From contig JAKJXP020000026.1 of assembly GCA_022225965.2 (NCBI GenBank), forward strand, positions 423,780 to 487,779: a stretch of 64,000 nt of DNA, given 5' to 3'. Position 1 is the stretch's first letter. Every line of letters starts with the position of its first letter. The notes beneath the pieces are model-generated. The model was given only the letters and a program-made list of their open reading frames with translations, made no database searches and was not told the origin of the DNA. Source of the stretch: Diatrype stigma. Taxonomy: Eukaryota > Ascomycota > Sordariomycetes > Xylariales > Diatrypaceae. A program made the translations under genes and the position numbers. This document shows, piece by piece, positions 11,229 through 23,371 of this stretch.

Positions 11229-14200
11229 TTATTGGCCTGAGCTTGCCCACCAGTTTCCACCGGACGATGTCTGCGGTGCATTAGACCAGGCTTGCGTGAC
11301 GGCCGGGTTTGTTCCTGGGTTCTGGGGCATGAATTGCCGGGGCGTTTGTTCCGGGGGGTACATGCCCTGCCCAGGGGCTGGGTAGCCCTGTCCGAGCGTC
11401 TGCATGCCAGGGTATTGCATGGTCCCCGGCTGCATTTGGGGGGTACTGCTCTGATGACGAAGCTGGGGAGCCGGAGACTGCTGGGGATGAGGCGAGTGCT
11501 GCGCCTGCGTAGTATAGCTGGAATAGTGCTGAGGCGTCTGCGGCGTTTGCGGAGGCCCCCACATCTGATTCGAGGAGCCGTAGTTGTATGCTGGCGCGCC
11601 CTGGGGCATGTTGCTACTAGCACTGGGTTGTATACTCGACGGTCTGTTCTGCTTCTGGGACGAAGGCTGTGGCATTCCCCGCATCGGCGCCTGGCCGATC
11701 GGCTGCTGAGAGTGGATGGGTTGCGAATACGGTGCGGCAGTCATCATCATCTGGGGGCTCTGGTTCGGAATTATGTTCGAGGGGGGCATACTCACGGTGG
11801 TCGCATGAGGTGACTGCCCGGGGCGTGATGACGTTGGCAGCGCAGAGTCATTGCTGATAGGCTGGCTTGACGCTGGCTGTTCGTGGGGCCTTCGCCATAT
11901 ATTTTGCATATACTCATTCCGTATCTCTCTCGACTGGTTGACATTCCTGTTGTACTCGGCGGCTTGGTGTGCATGCTGATTGATTTCGGACATCGGGGTC
12001 GGCTGAGTTCGGTCCTGGTACGCTTGGCCGGTAATCTCCTGCCTGGGGCCGCCCTTGATAAAGGTGGTGCTGTAGTCACGAGGCCTCGTATCGGTCAGAT
12101 CTGGTCCTGCTGTTATCATGGGCATTCTCGTCGAGGTTCCTGGCGGCAATCCTAGCATACCTGGTTGGACAAGCGGGGGTTGGGGACCACCAGGGAACTG
12201 CGGAGTGTTGGTATAGACAATTTCTCCCTGCGGGCCTGCAGCAAACGGTGGGGCCGCATTGTTAGCAGACTCGGCAGCATCTCTGACCTTGGATGCACCC
12301 GGCCTCTTCTCCCCAGCCAGATCGGCTTCGGTAAATCCCTGCTTGCGGGCTTTGCCTTCCCAGTAGTCATCGCGCACTCTTCGACCGTTGACGATTACCC
12401 TGCTCCCGAACTGTCGAAACATTGACCTCGCAGTGACTATAGCGATTTGTCTGGATCGGTAGGAGAACGGTAAAATCTCTTGTGAGACAAGGTCGTCCTT
12501 TTCTGTCTGATTGGCGATAATCTTGAACAGGGACCTGTTTTTATTGAAGAGGAGATAGGAATCTCTATAGCCAAGCACGCGAGCACACTCAGTAGCTAGC
12601 ATGAAAAGCTTGTCACCGCGATTGGGCACCAGGAATGTTCTGCATCGGTATTCACGGTTGCCGAGCAGTTGGCCATTCAGCATAACCTTTTTCTCACCAG
12701 CTTCGTCCGTCTCGCGAGGGATATACTCGTCTCCGCCTGGGCCAAGCTGGTCAGTGGTATGATCGCGCACCGTCGGTAGTGCCTTCAGCGTCGTCTTGGT
12801 CGGGGTTGTCTTGGGCGGGGGAGAGGCCTGGACAGGGGCAGGGGCGGAAGCGGGAGCGGGAGCCGGTGTGTAACTGCCGACCTGCTGCTGGTGCGAGGGC
12901 AGCGAGGCCTTCTGACTCTGCGGAGTGTGCGGCGGTAATATTGGTTGGGGCATCTGTACCGGTGGGAGGGGAAGGGTATTCTGAGTAGGCGATGCGTGGG
13001 TGATATTTCCAGGCATTCGCGCTGGTTTCATAGTAGGTCGGCCGCGCTTTCGTTGATGCTTTGAATCTGTTGGTATGGCGAGTAACGCCGGTCAGCAAAC
13101 GTTGCCATCTGGCTGACTGTCCTCTACTCTCTAATCGGTGCTCTTGCGCAGGGCTGACGCTGTCGTACGGCAACACGAGATGTAACATAAACACGATATG
13201 CGCGCGCCACGGATGTACGTAAGTGTACGCAAGGCATGTACGCGTGGGTTACGTGGGTATTGCCGACGACAGACAGCAACGTAAAGGGGTACACGAGAAT
13301 AAAGTAGAGTTCAGCCAAGAGGACCGTCATTCAATCAAACTTACCATCGTCTCCCGTCCCAGCTGATGGCACGTCGTGGTACGGGTCTGGTGAGCGACTC
13401 CGTTTCAAGCCTCGCGAGCTTGGATTCAACAATTCTGTGCAAATCAAAAAGTCAATAACTGTGAATTGCGCATTAGATGGAAAAAAGGTTATAAGTAGCA
13501 CAGGCACAAGCACAAGTAATAGTAACAGTCAATTCCGATTCCGAGGGGGCCGTGGGTGCGCATTCGTTAAAGTTCGGGCCGGGTTATGTTCATGTGAAGA
13601 TAAGATCGATCCATTGCGACCACGAGTTTCTGGAAGTCGCGGAGCCGGAAACCCCATGGAGAGATTGCGCAGCGCTCAGATCACATAGTGGTGGACCCGG
13701 AGAGCGGGCGCGCATCGCACTGCGCGAAATGATGTTCAGTCATCGGAACCATGACGCCGACGACTGTCAACCTGCCAGGCTACAGTAGTTGGAGAGCTCC
13801 GGTCGAACCTAAAACCACGCGCGTCCCTAGACAGGCGACTCCGTTGGTCCACAACTCATCATCGTGCGCTTATGTTGTTTTGTTGTTGTTGTTTTTGTTG
13901 TTGTCATTCCTGTTATTGTAGTTGTAGACATCTCCATTGCCATTGCTATTGCTATTGCCATTGCCATTGCCATTGATGCCGCTGCTTCTGCGGTTGCTGT
14001 TGCTGTTGCTGTTGTAATTGGCAGTGGTAGTTGTGGTGGCGATCACTATGTAACCCCGGCTGGCACGGATCATAGAGGGGAACGGTTGGGCGATGCCGAG
14101 TTGGAAGCCGAGTAGGAATGGAAAGGGTCGCTTTTCTACATGTACAAACCACAGAAAATGCAACGAGCGCAAGGCCGGGCTCGAGGCGCGCGCGCGCAGG

Positions 14201-14354
14201 AGGTGCGCAGGTGCGGTGTTTAAATAGGCGAGACGAGACGGAACGAGACAGCAAGAAGAAAGAAGCCCGACTTACCAGAGTTCAGAGCGGCAGGGTTGAT
14301 TGTCGCGGGATTGATGGTCGCACCCTCAGCGCCGTTAGGCTGGGTGGAATACAT
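11229..14354 (-). CDS. RSC7: RSC/SWI-SNF chromatin-remodelling subunit RSC7 (NPL6/SWP82 family)
   Basis: Three minus-strand exons, 14276-14354, 13345-13434 and 11229-13066, join in phase 1 to give 668 aa. Exon 1 encodes MYSTQPNGAEGATINPATIN and ends at GTAAGT. Exon 2 starts after TTTGCACAG and encodes LLNPSSRGLKRSRSPDPYHD. Exon 3 starts after CCAACAG, where the splice creates an AT-hook-like KRGRP at residues 63-67. The diagnostic RSC7/Swp82 domain follows a Pro/Ala-rich linker from about residue 169 (DEYIPRETDEAGEK, then LNGQLLGNREYRCRTFLVP and CARVLGYRDSYLLFNKN). The C-terminal half is low-complexity, rich in Gln/Pro/Ser. The protein is part of nuclear ATP-dependent remodelling complexes. 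Odd: intron 1 is 841 bp and intron 2 is 278 bp, long for this kind of genome. Confidence 0.92.
13435..14275 (-). other. Long first intron of RSC7 with triplet repeats
   Basis: The 841-bp intron is bounded by GTAAGT (minus strand, from 14275) and TTTGCACAG (ending 13435). It contains clustered triplet/hexamer repeats, seen on the plus strand as TTG runs at 13876-13905, ATTGCT/ATTGCC runs at 13937-13975 and TTGCTG runs at 13990-14015. Open frames inside it reflect these repeats. Confidence 0.75.
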
Positions 14355-17300
14355 TCGCGCGAGCGGGCGACGATGTTGCACGTCGGGGCGGGCGGCGAAA
14401 GATAGACGTGGAGAATGCTGTGCCTGCAGAGCGACGTGTCTTGATATAGTTGGATCAAAACTATTGTCCCTTGTTTAAAAATAAAAAGGTCGGGATACGT
14501 AGTAATGGTGAATGACGCGCCGTGTCGCAACCACGAGGCGAGGCGGAGGGATGTGGTGTGTATGTGCGAGTGAGAGCCTGTGCGTGGGTGTGGTGGTGGT
14601 GTATGTGGTGGTGTATGTGGTGTATGTGGTGTGTGTGTGCAGCTCCAGTGCGTGCGGGTGGCATGTATGTATGTGTAAGTATGTGTGTATGTGTATGGAT
14701 GTATGCGTATGGATGGTGGTGTATGGGGTGGATGGTGTATGTAGGTAGCAGATCTTGGAATAGACTGGACCAACGGGTTTAAAGTGCCTGCTTGCAGTGC
14801 AGTGCAGTGCGCCAGCGTGCGGGCGACCGACCGGTTCGGGGAAGGGTATGGATGTGGTGGTTATGGGTATGGGTACGGGCCTGGGTATGGGTCTGGGTAT
14901 GGGTCTGGGTATGGGTATGGGTTATGGCGCATGGCGTGGTATAGGCAGGATACGGGCATGTAAGGATAGGAGGTATATGTATATGTAGGCACGCAGGCAT
15001 GTATGTAAGTGCGCATACATATGTAGGCAGGTATTATGGGTCGGGTATATGGGGAGAGTAGATGGGTATCCGCAAGTACGTATACTGCAGATGGTATAGC
15101 AGATATAGTGTGATATACCTAGGTAGTATAGTGTAATATAGTATAGTAAGGTGCAGGTCTTGTAGTCTCCTGGCTAGTCTCGCAAGTCGGAGTGGGAGGA
15201 GTAGCTTGAATGCGGCAGGAGTGGCAGGCAGTAGTCGTGGTTGCGTTGCGGGACATATAAGACAAGACAGGAGAGATGGATAGGCTGGCAGATCGGTAGG
15301 TAATTGCAGAAGATAATGATAATATAATGAGAATAATATGCAGGACCGGTTCTCATGGGCTGCTAAGTAAACGTCAATGTTGGTTTCAACAGAAACCCAA
15401 ACGGGGAACTCTTACTCGCTCACTCGCACGCCCTCTCACTCACTGCCTTCTTGCTCACAGGTTCTTGTTAAGTGTCTACATAGGGACCATGTAGGCAGGC
15501 ATGTAGGAGGACGTATGCAGATGGGTTTGGTACTGCCCGGGTCGAGGAGGGGTGTCCGTCGAGCAAGTACTTGGTAGTGATACCCAACCGGGGCATGTAC
15601 TTCATGTACGAGGTATGTAGGTAGGCTTGCACGCAATAGGTCAAGTATCGTAATTGAGAGCCCAAGTGGATATACCAGATGGACATCTCTCGTCGGGGGT
15701 ATCAAGGGAGTGCGCGCGAATGAGAGCGAGTCTTTTGCTTTCCCACTTTACCCCCCTTCGTCTTCTCTGCCGAGCTGACTCCTTCTTCTCTTACTCGACC
15801 CAGTCTAGAGCTTCCAACAGGTGCAAGGTCCTTCACTACCTATACACCCTGGCGCGGGACAAGAACAACAGCGGCCGGGGGGAAATGCGACTTGGCTTTC
15901 GAGGTTAAGCCTATAAGTATCTTCTCGGACGGAACTGCTATCTATGTAGCTAGTCTAAGCTGATTGAGTCGAAAGCTTCGGGCCATACATATGTACAAAG
16001 TCAAGTATGTACGCAGTAGATGATGTGCGAGGACATGGAAAGGTTATAAGCGCCAGTGTATAAGAGAGGATAGTGTTGTAGTCGAAACAAGGCCGGTCCA
16101 GTTTCTATTGGAGCACATATCCCCCTCCTTGTCTCTATATTGCAGTGCAGTGTATGTACGTGGGTACTCCCGAAGGGCTAGCTGTTGCAAAGATGCGCAT
16201 GTACGATACCAGAGGCGCAACGACAGGGCCGGTTGCAAGGTAGAACCTGGGGTTAGACAGAAGGCAGTAGCCGCGGGTCGTAGTCAGACACGTTAAGGTT
16301 GGAGATAACTGGGCGGTAACCTGTCTGTGGGCAAAGGCTTAGGAATGACGAATTGTGGTATAGTACAGTACAGTTAGGGATGAATGGGCATGGGAAGATG
16401 CGCGGGCGGTAGTTAAGCATTAGAAGATGGTGTGTGGATCGACGGGTAGTCCAGCAAGATGGCGAACAGGGAGGGCGGCGACGATGATGGTGGTGTCGGT
16501 GCCAGTGGTGGTGGTGGTGGTGGAGGAGGAGGTGGTGGTGGAGGGAGTGATTCTTAACTAGTAAAGCCTCCTGTTTGACCTATGACTGCCGAAGTTGGGA
16601 AACGCGATTCTGCTAAGCTATTTTGAGCCGCCAACTACACTGTTTCCTCCCGTCCAAGACCGGCATAAACGGCACAGTGAAGTCTTGGGACTCCGATGAA
16701 GGGATGAATGCTGCGCTGCGCGATTCTCTGTCTTGGGATTGAGAACTACCCGTTGGTCAAGGAGTATAGACTAGTAAAGGCTGTCTCTGTCTTGCAATGC
16801 TATAGTCCGAACATTCAGGGTTGTTCCCAGTAGACTATTAACTAGCCCGAGTAGGTCTATATCTACCAAGAAATCTGTATAGGCGCGGCCCAGGTTGTGA
16901 TAATTGTGGATTCACCGTGAGCACAAGCAAGTGCGGGTATGCAAGTGTTGCGACAACTGGACCACAGCGCACAGCACCAGACCAAGGTCGAAGAATGAGC
17001 TAATGAGTATTGTGTCTGTTAAGAGCCCCACGATCAGAAATGGAGAGAGCCGGGAAGACACGCGCGCTGTTGGTATTATATTCTCTAAGGAAGCGCTACG
17101 CTACTGGAAAGGTAGTACGATCGTCTTGGAAGAACGGTCGAATAATAGCATCTCTTTAGTTGACGTGACTATGACTGTGCTAGAGATCTGTGCTAGGATA
17201 TGTTGATATGTGAGCTTTCGAGTAGTTCTCTGCGCCGTCCCCGCCGAGAATGTAGGTTCTGCTCCGTCCAAGGGTTCCAGAGTGAAGACCGGGATCTTCA

Positions 17301-18000
17301 AGGCTCAGATTGGAAGATTCAGCCAATGAGGCCAGAGTATAGGATGGTGGCGTTGGTAGGGGATGCTAGTAAGTGGGAGGAGGTCTAGAGTGGATCTTCA
17401 TAAGGTATCCACGGATCCGAGGTGTCAAGAAGTCAAGGTATAAGACCAAAAGAGAAGAAGGGGGCGTGTAGATAGTTCGTATCAAGAATGATCGATGTTC
17501 CCTTGAGCCTGGTGTCGGTTGTGGCGAGTAGCAAATACGACAATTGGAGAGCGGACGTGATAGATGTTATCCATATATACTAATTAAAGCAGAGCAAGCA
17601 GGTAGGTATGTAGTTAGCAGTCAAGCCACTACTGTGCGTGTAAGGACTGCCGATCAAGCTGAAGAGACGCGAGTAATGACTTATATCAGCTTGTTTATTC
17701 AGCCTCTGCATTGCCAGGCGGCACTCGATGTTGATCTTGCCCGCGATGCGATCTCAGATGTCGCATCTACGAAACAGGTTGCTCCAAGGAAGTTGGTGGC
17801 TGGCCTCGGTCGATTTGATATTTTGTTAGCATTGACATAAAGTCAACTCATGGTAGCTCTTAGTCTCGTGTCTATGTACCTGGGCCATTGACTGATAAAG
17901 GGAAGGACTCTAGATCCAGATACCTAGGCAAGACATCTCTCCAATGCTTTTGCCTCTCAAATGACCTTGAAGTTTACATCGTGGGTGCCTACCATGGGCT
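14355..18000. other. Gene desert, part 1: RSC7 upstream region and low-complexity DNA
   Basis: No gene is recognisable. Low-complexity DNA dominates: GT/GGT-rich sequence at 14550-14740, a GGGTATGGGTCT-type minisatellite at 14863-14928, and a GGT/GGA run at 16484-16545. Dense TAGGTA words occur around 15000-15320. The stretch just above 14354 must hold the RSC7 promoter. Confidence 0.55.
14863..14928 (+). repeat. GGGTATGGGTCT-type minisatellite
   Basis: About five imperfect copies of a 12-bp unit (GGGTATGGGTCT / GGGTACGGGCCT) lie in tandem, followed by GGTATGGGTTATGG. The repeat is G-rich on the plus strand and about 510 bp upstream of the RSC7 start codon. It is not a telomere repeat. Confidence 0.75.
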
Positions 18001-21000
18001 ATCGTTATCCATTACCTCATGTATTTCGTGAGGGCCTGCGGTTCGATCATGTAGATATACCTACCCCATATCTAACCAGACTGGCTGATGTCTTGTTTTA
18101 GTAAGTGAAGCGCTGGCGACAGGGGTCAATCTGCGAGATCATTTGTTAATCACTAGCAGACCCCGCTAGTTTGATCCGGATTTTAAGTACTGTACTTTAC
18201 GCTGTTCCACAATTGCAGCTGATACATCTGTTCTGGAAAACCCCCATAAAGCTCTCTCAGGCTACTAGGTAGCCGCTCGGTTTAAGGAAGACAATAAACA
18301 CGCGAGTGATCTCTATACTAGGAATGACAGAAGGAATGGTGCATATGTTTTTTGCAAGAATACTACCAACTACGGATCACGGGTGTATATATTCATCTCG
18401 GGACGAGGTTGGGAGCTTGGTTGTATGTATTTACCTAGTTACATTGGTAAGGCAAAGCTGTGAATTGCGACCATCACCTTTTCACTCATCATACCATAGG
18501 CAGTTGTTCTATTAGTCCTGCGATCTTCTACGCAGTGGGTCTTGATTGATGATCGAATTATCATCTATCCGGCATCTGAGGAACCATGTCATGCCTTCCG
18601 CGGTCGTTTTTACATGTTGCGTACGAAGTACTCACATGCCCTGGGTAACCCCGCCGAATGCTTGGAGTTTCAATACAGACCTCAGTGGAGTCGCGGGAAG
18701 ATCCAACGATCGTCAAACGGATGTGTCCGGGGCCCTCTGAACGTATTCTTCGAAGACAGCCAAGGAGCCTTTACCTTCGATCTACGCAAGCCGTATAGAG
18801 TATGGATCTTACCCACAACTATTACGAAGCCTGCTTGTGCGCGGCGGCACAGCTGGCGAACTAGTAAGGGATTGCCTCAACATGTCTCTTAAGCCATAAC
18901 ATGTGGTGGGGTTCTTTTCCTTGGGTGTTTATGTATCACTTAGTCTGTTTCTATGTATGCTGTTGGATCTTTGCGGGTATATCGAAACTCAGTTCTATTC
19001 AAGTTGCCTATTATGGCAGCTGGCTACCTTTCGCATATTGCTAGTAATCCAGGTAAGTCCTTGGTCCTTATGTAGGTACTACGCGGGAAACTAACGTGAG
19101 TAATAGGTAATCATGGTCCATGATACGAGAATTTCTTATTTATCATTTAGACATTGTCCAAGCTCAGATGTAGTCGGCTAAAGCCGTGGAATGGCGAGGG
19201 GAATTATTCGCTTCTGGCCCCAGGACGGCCAGGTTACCTGCATGTCTATCTATGTCTCCGTTATCCGGCCCGGTCACTATACGGAACTTGAGATATTTCT
19301 CGTGATAGAAGAGTGGGAGCCCCATGTGCTACCTGGGTGTCATGTTACCAAAGTTTCTCGACTTGTCAAGGCGACCCGAGGAAGTGGAATCACAATGTTT
19401 ATTTGCGGTTCCATCTTCTCGGGCGCTGTTAATTCCGGAGAAATACCTATGTTTTACGAGCTTGGTGATATATCAACTACGTAGTAAACACTCGTAGTTA
19501 ATTTGCCGTCGTTGACGCCACTCGAGCCGACTAATACCAGTCTGGCTCTATGCCCGTCAGCTTCCATGTTTCCACTTACTGCGTATAAGGTAACAAGGTA
19601 ATACGGTTCGCATACGCCGGGGGATTGCGGAGTGCAAAGGTGAGCTTCCGACAGCCCGGGGCTGCCGGACTAGAGTCGCATTTCTGCAAGCTGTCTATTC
19701 ATTGGGTATCAAACACAAGCACTACTAGCTATGTCTAGTATTTGCACATAGTTTAACATACATTTCCTCTTGAGGCTATCTACTGATGCTATGGCTCTGA
19801 TGTTGGGTATCGTGCTCGAGGAGAAATGCGAGCAAGTTGGTAATGGCTTAACAGCCACTTATCACTTTACTCCGTTGGGGGATATTATTACTATATTACT
19901 ACATAAAGGCCATTCATTAGAAATGCAAGCCAGAATGCAAGGCTGCCGCGGAGTAATATAATATAGGTACCTGTATAATGGGACCCCTGGAACCCCGGTC
20001 AAGAGGCCGTTACACAACGAATCCCTTGGCTGAAAGAAGGAATGGCCCGTTTCCTCTATAATGCGCCTTGGATGCTTCCAGCTAAAAATAACGCCATACC
20101 TCTGTTCGATCTGAAAAGAGACTGTTGGTGCAATGCCCGTGTAAGATGCAATGCTCTAGACATGCCTAATAGGTTTGCATTATCGACCTATCGACCTGTC
20201 TACCTGTCTACTGGTCAGCACTAAAATGCACAATCGTCCGTTTCTACACAACATATAGATTAGGACCAACTTCTACTACATTGTACGTAGCAAAGTACTC
20301 GGCCAAAGGCCAGGGGTCTCTCGGCCTCTCTTCGTCTCTGACACATATACGCCCCGTATGACTCATCTCCCACGTTTCTATCATTCAATACTGGGCATGT
20401 GGCATTCGCCCTTGACCTATCATTTCCCGTTCCCTCACGCGCCCGGCACTAGTGGGGTTAGTTAGCATTGAAGGTCAGATTCGGCCCCGGCCTGCTACAG
20501 AAGAGCGGGCGGAAGAGGAGAATGTGGTGCACATAGTAGGTACTTCCAAGGTTACTTATAGCTTGTTAGCTTAGGTGCCCAGTCTAGGCATGTAGCTAGT
20601 TTAGCAGGATAGGTACATACATTAGTGAGCGGGTGGATAAGTTCGACGACCATCATATGCTGCCTAAGTACTCCGTAATTGTCCAGATATTCATACACAA
20701 GGTAGTTATGGTAAGTATGTACCCATTGTAGGTGACTTGACGAGAAGTGCCACAGTAGCCACGGCTGCTATGTCAATTCTGTTGACTTCTGTAAGTGACT
20801 GTGTTCCTAGGTTCGTGCCAGGGAAGATTAGCTCGGCGGCCTTTGGTCCAATCATCGCCCTTGGAGAGCACGGGCGTCGCGCGGCTTTCCCAGTCCCTCG
20901 GGGCAATCGGGCTTGTCTGGGGGCCCTGGGGGTGCTAATCAGGTAGCTAAGGTGCGAGGTTGCTGGGGTCTTGAGAGGTGGTACGAATGGGCTTGTAAAT

Positions 21001-23230
21001 TATTGATAATACCGACATCCTATTACATGCTTCAAGGATGAGATATACTTGAGTTAGGCATGTACGTAGAATCACGTCCGCTGCATATGCCGTCATCTCT
21101 GTTTTGGACTATTCTATGATGACCGATTAATGGACGCTTGAATATGATTATGTATGATTATGAGATACGATACCCACCTGGGCACTCGTACTTTTGGTAC
21201 ATCGTAGGTAAACGAGAAACCCCGTCTGTAGATTGTCGTCTCTTCCTGCTTCTACCACCGGTAATGCTTTGCTTCCAACCTGGAAGTTACTCGCTCCTCG
21301 GTACATATTCTGCCCAGCTGGGATCGGATTCGGACCCAGTCTCAACTGCCTTATTGAGCAACTACTGTGTTTTCGACTCGTTCAAGCAGGCCCAGCCGGT
21401 TTGAATACGAAGACTCAGGTCGCCTGGATGCAAGCATTACGTCATTACGAGACAAGCGGAAACCGGTCACATAACGAATAGCATCTCCAAGTTTAGACGC
21501 TCAAGTCCTTGTATTTTGGGCCGGATCCCTGATTGCGGGCTTGAAGCTGGCAAGTGTCAAGTATTTATAAAAAGCGAAGATAGTTCATAGTTATACTTGC
21601 TTATGTGGTTAGATGGTTAAATGTTGGGAATTTGTTGATCACTTCCGTATGGATAGATCGCTGATCTACCGACTAAACACTGTCCCACCAGTTCAGTTGG
21701 TTACGTTACTTGAGTGGCGATCAGCAAAGAGGCATCCATGAGGTACTGCTGTTGCAAACGACGGCCTCTTTTCCACTGTTATCCTCCCCCCTCTGTTATC
21801 CGAGATCGCGAAGCAACAACATCCGGCGCGTCGATATGCCCAGGGAATCATCCTGCAGGGTCTCTATAGGATGAGGTCAGACTGCAGCCCACATGTGCCT
21901 TCGCTAGGCATGTACTACCTCTGCATATATTAATAGGAGTTTAGAAGTCGTAAGTGGATATATACTGTAAGCTATTCATCGAAAAGGGACAAGACCTCCC
22001 TTAGACTAGGCGTTAACCCTGACGGCTCGTTTAAATGGTATGCGTCGACGGTAGAATTCCCCTTCGCCACGCCACAAGCGCCTTGCCGTCCAGCTCTAGT
22101 CTGGGAATGACTTCATCTTATCCTGAGGAGGCAAAGATTGATGAGCTTCTCTACTACCCTTGTGACTATCAAGCAAGCATTAAACTGCCCTCTCCGTTGC
22201 AGCTGACCAGAGGCGGTTCCGTAGAAGGGAATCAAACAGCGTGCCGCTACTGACTGCAGCCAAGCAAGCTCCATCCTCACGCATTCGTCGACCTGCAGGA
22301 GCTCTAATTCGCGCGGCCGACCTTCGACGGCTCTGTTTGTCACCGGTCGGCTAGTTTCAGATTCCCAGGGCCGATCCTCTGCTCCTCGGCCTCGTGCAGT
22401 CCAGCACACATGACTGTCGCACAAATCTACATGCTTAGCTCTCTAGGTGCACACGCGCTAATGCGCTTGTCGATGCTATAGCATCAGCATCAGCATCAAG
22501 GCGGATCCCTATCCTATGTATGTTATATTGTTTGCGCAGAAGCACGATGTGGGCTTATATACTCCATTGCTGGCTACACTAGTATAGTCCGCTGTATCCT
22601 CTATAACCTTCAGCTAACATCGATGCACATGGCGGAGAGAGCGGCCGCGTCAGTGTCTCAAGACTCGGGATACGCCTACTCTTTCCATGATAACCATGAC
22701 TTGATCAGTAATATAAGCGACCTAGCTTGAGCTGTTGGCTGAAGCCACTAGACGATTCCTGCCCATCTATAGAATGGTTGGCCTTCTAGCGAGTGTTCGC
22801 AAAGCGCCACGCTACGGCTGAGAACTCGGTCATAGACTCTTGTAGTGAGCTTGACGTACAATTCGAGGAGCACCTGAGGCAGAGCTCTGGTGAGTAACAA
22901 AGGCGAATTCGAATGGGCATTCAACCGCCAGAGTACACATACACACACATATATATATCTACAAAGCAGAATAGGGGAGGACCCCAGAGGGCGCTTATCC
23001 TACAAGTTAGCATCGCCAGGTTGCCGCGACAGTCAACCACAACTTCAAGTCCTCATCAGCCCCTTGCCCGAAACTCTATGTCACCTCGGAGTTCTTCGCT
23101 GTTTACCTAACTGCATGGCCCAGCTAGGCTTGCGTACGCGGTCACTATCAGAAGCTGACGGGAAACCAAGCTCCGTCTCGTGGCTCCGATATACCTACCC
23201 CTGTTTACTCACGGCTCTTCCCTGCGTCCA
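18001..23230. other. Gene desert, part 2: no gene recognised
   Basis: Open frames of up to ~148 codons occur (for example 18542-18892, 19191-19484 and 22890-23336, plus strand). None has a domain, a coding-like third-position bias or matching splice partners. The sequence looks like old non-coding DNA, possibly with decayed elements that I cannot identify. Confidence 0.45.
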
Positions 23231-23371
23231 TCACGGCCTGTACCCACTCGGTTTTCCGGCGACCACAAGCTCCAGATCGACAGAGACGGTGCCGGTCTTA
23301 TCGAAGATGATTAGGCCCATCGAGTCTGCGTCTTAGAGCCATGTGACTCTGTGGATCTTTGGGCCTTTGAA
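23231..23371 (-). pseudogene. Relic of a P-type (P1B heavy-metal-like) cation ATPase
   Basis: On the minus strand one frame reads FKGPKIHRVTWL, a TAA at 23333-23335, then DADSMGLIIFDKTGTVSV, and stops at TGA 23231-23233. FDKTGT (23289-23306) is the phosphorylation-site motif of all P-type ATPases. The upstream FKGP resembles the segment that precedes it in copper-type P1B pumps. A stop inside the motif region, a second stop just downstream and no recognisable partner domains nearby mark it as a dead fragment. I found no convincing CPC transmembrane or GDGxND motif in the flanks. P1B assignment is tentative; P-type ATPase origin is more secure. Confidence 0.6.

Noticed and set aside
14550..14930. 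GT/GGGTAT-rich DNA considered as telomere-like or CRISPR-like repeat
   Set aside because: Units are imperfect, are not TTAGGG, and have no spacers; this is a simple minisatellite.
19505..19530. Minus-strand GVND-like string, considered as the P-type ATPase hinge motif
   Set aside because: The preceding residues are SS instead of GD, and it lies 3.8 kb from the FDKTGT motif, too far for the same gene.
19588..19600. AAGGTAACAAGGT resembling the 3' end of 18S rRNA
   Set aside because: The similarity is limited to about 10 bases; the conserved neighbours of the 18S end are absent.
22890..23336. Plus-strand open frame of 148 codons in the gene desert
   Set aside because: It overlaps the P-type ATPase relic, which makes sense only on the other strand.
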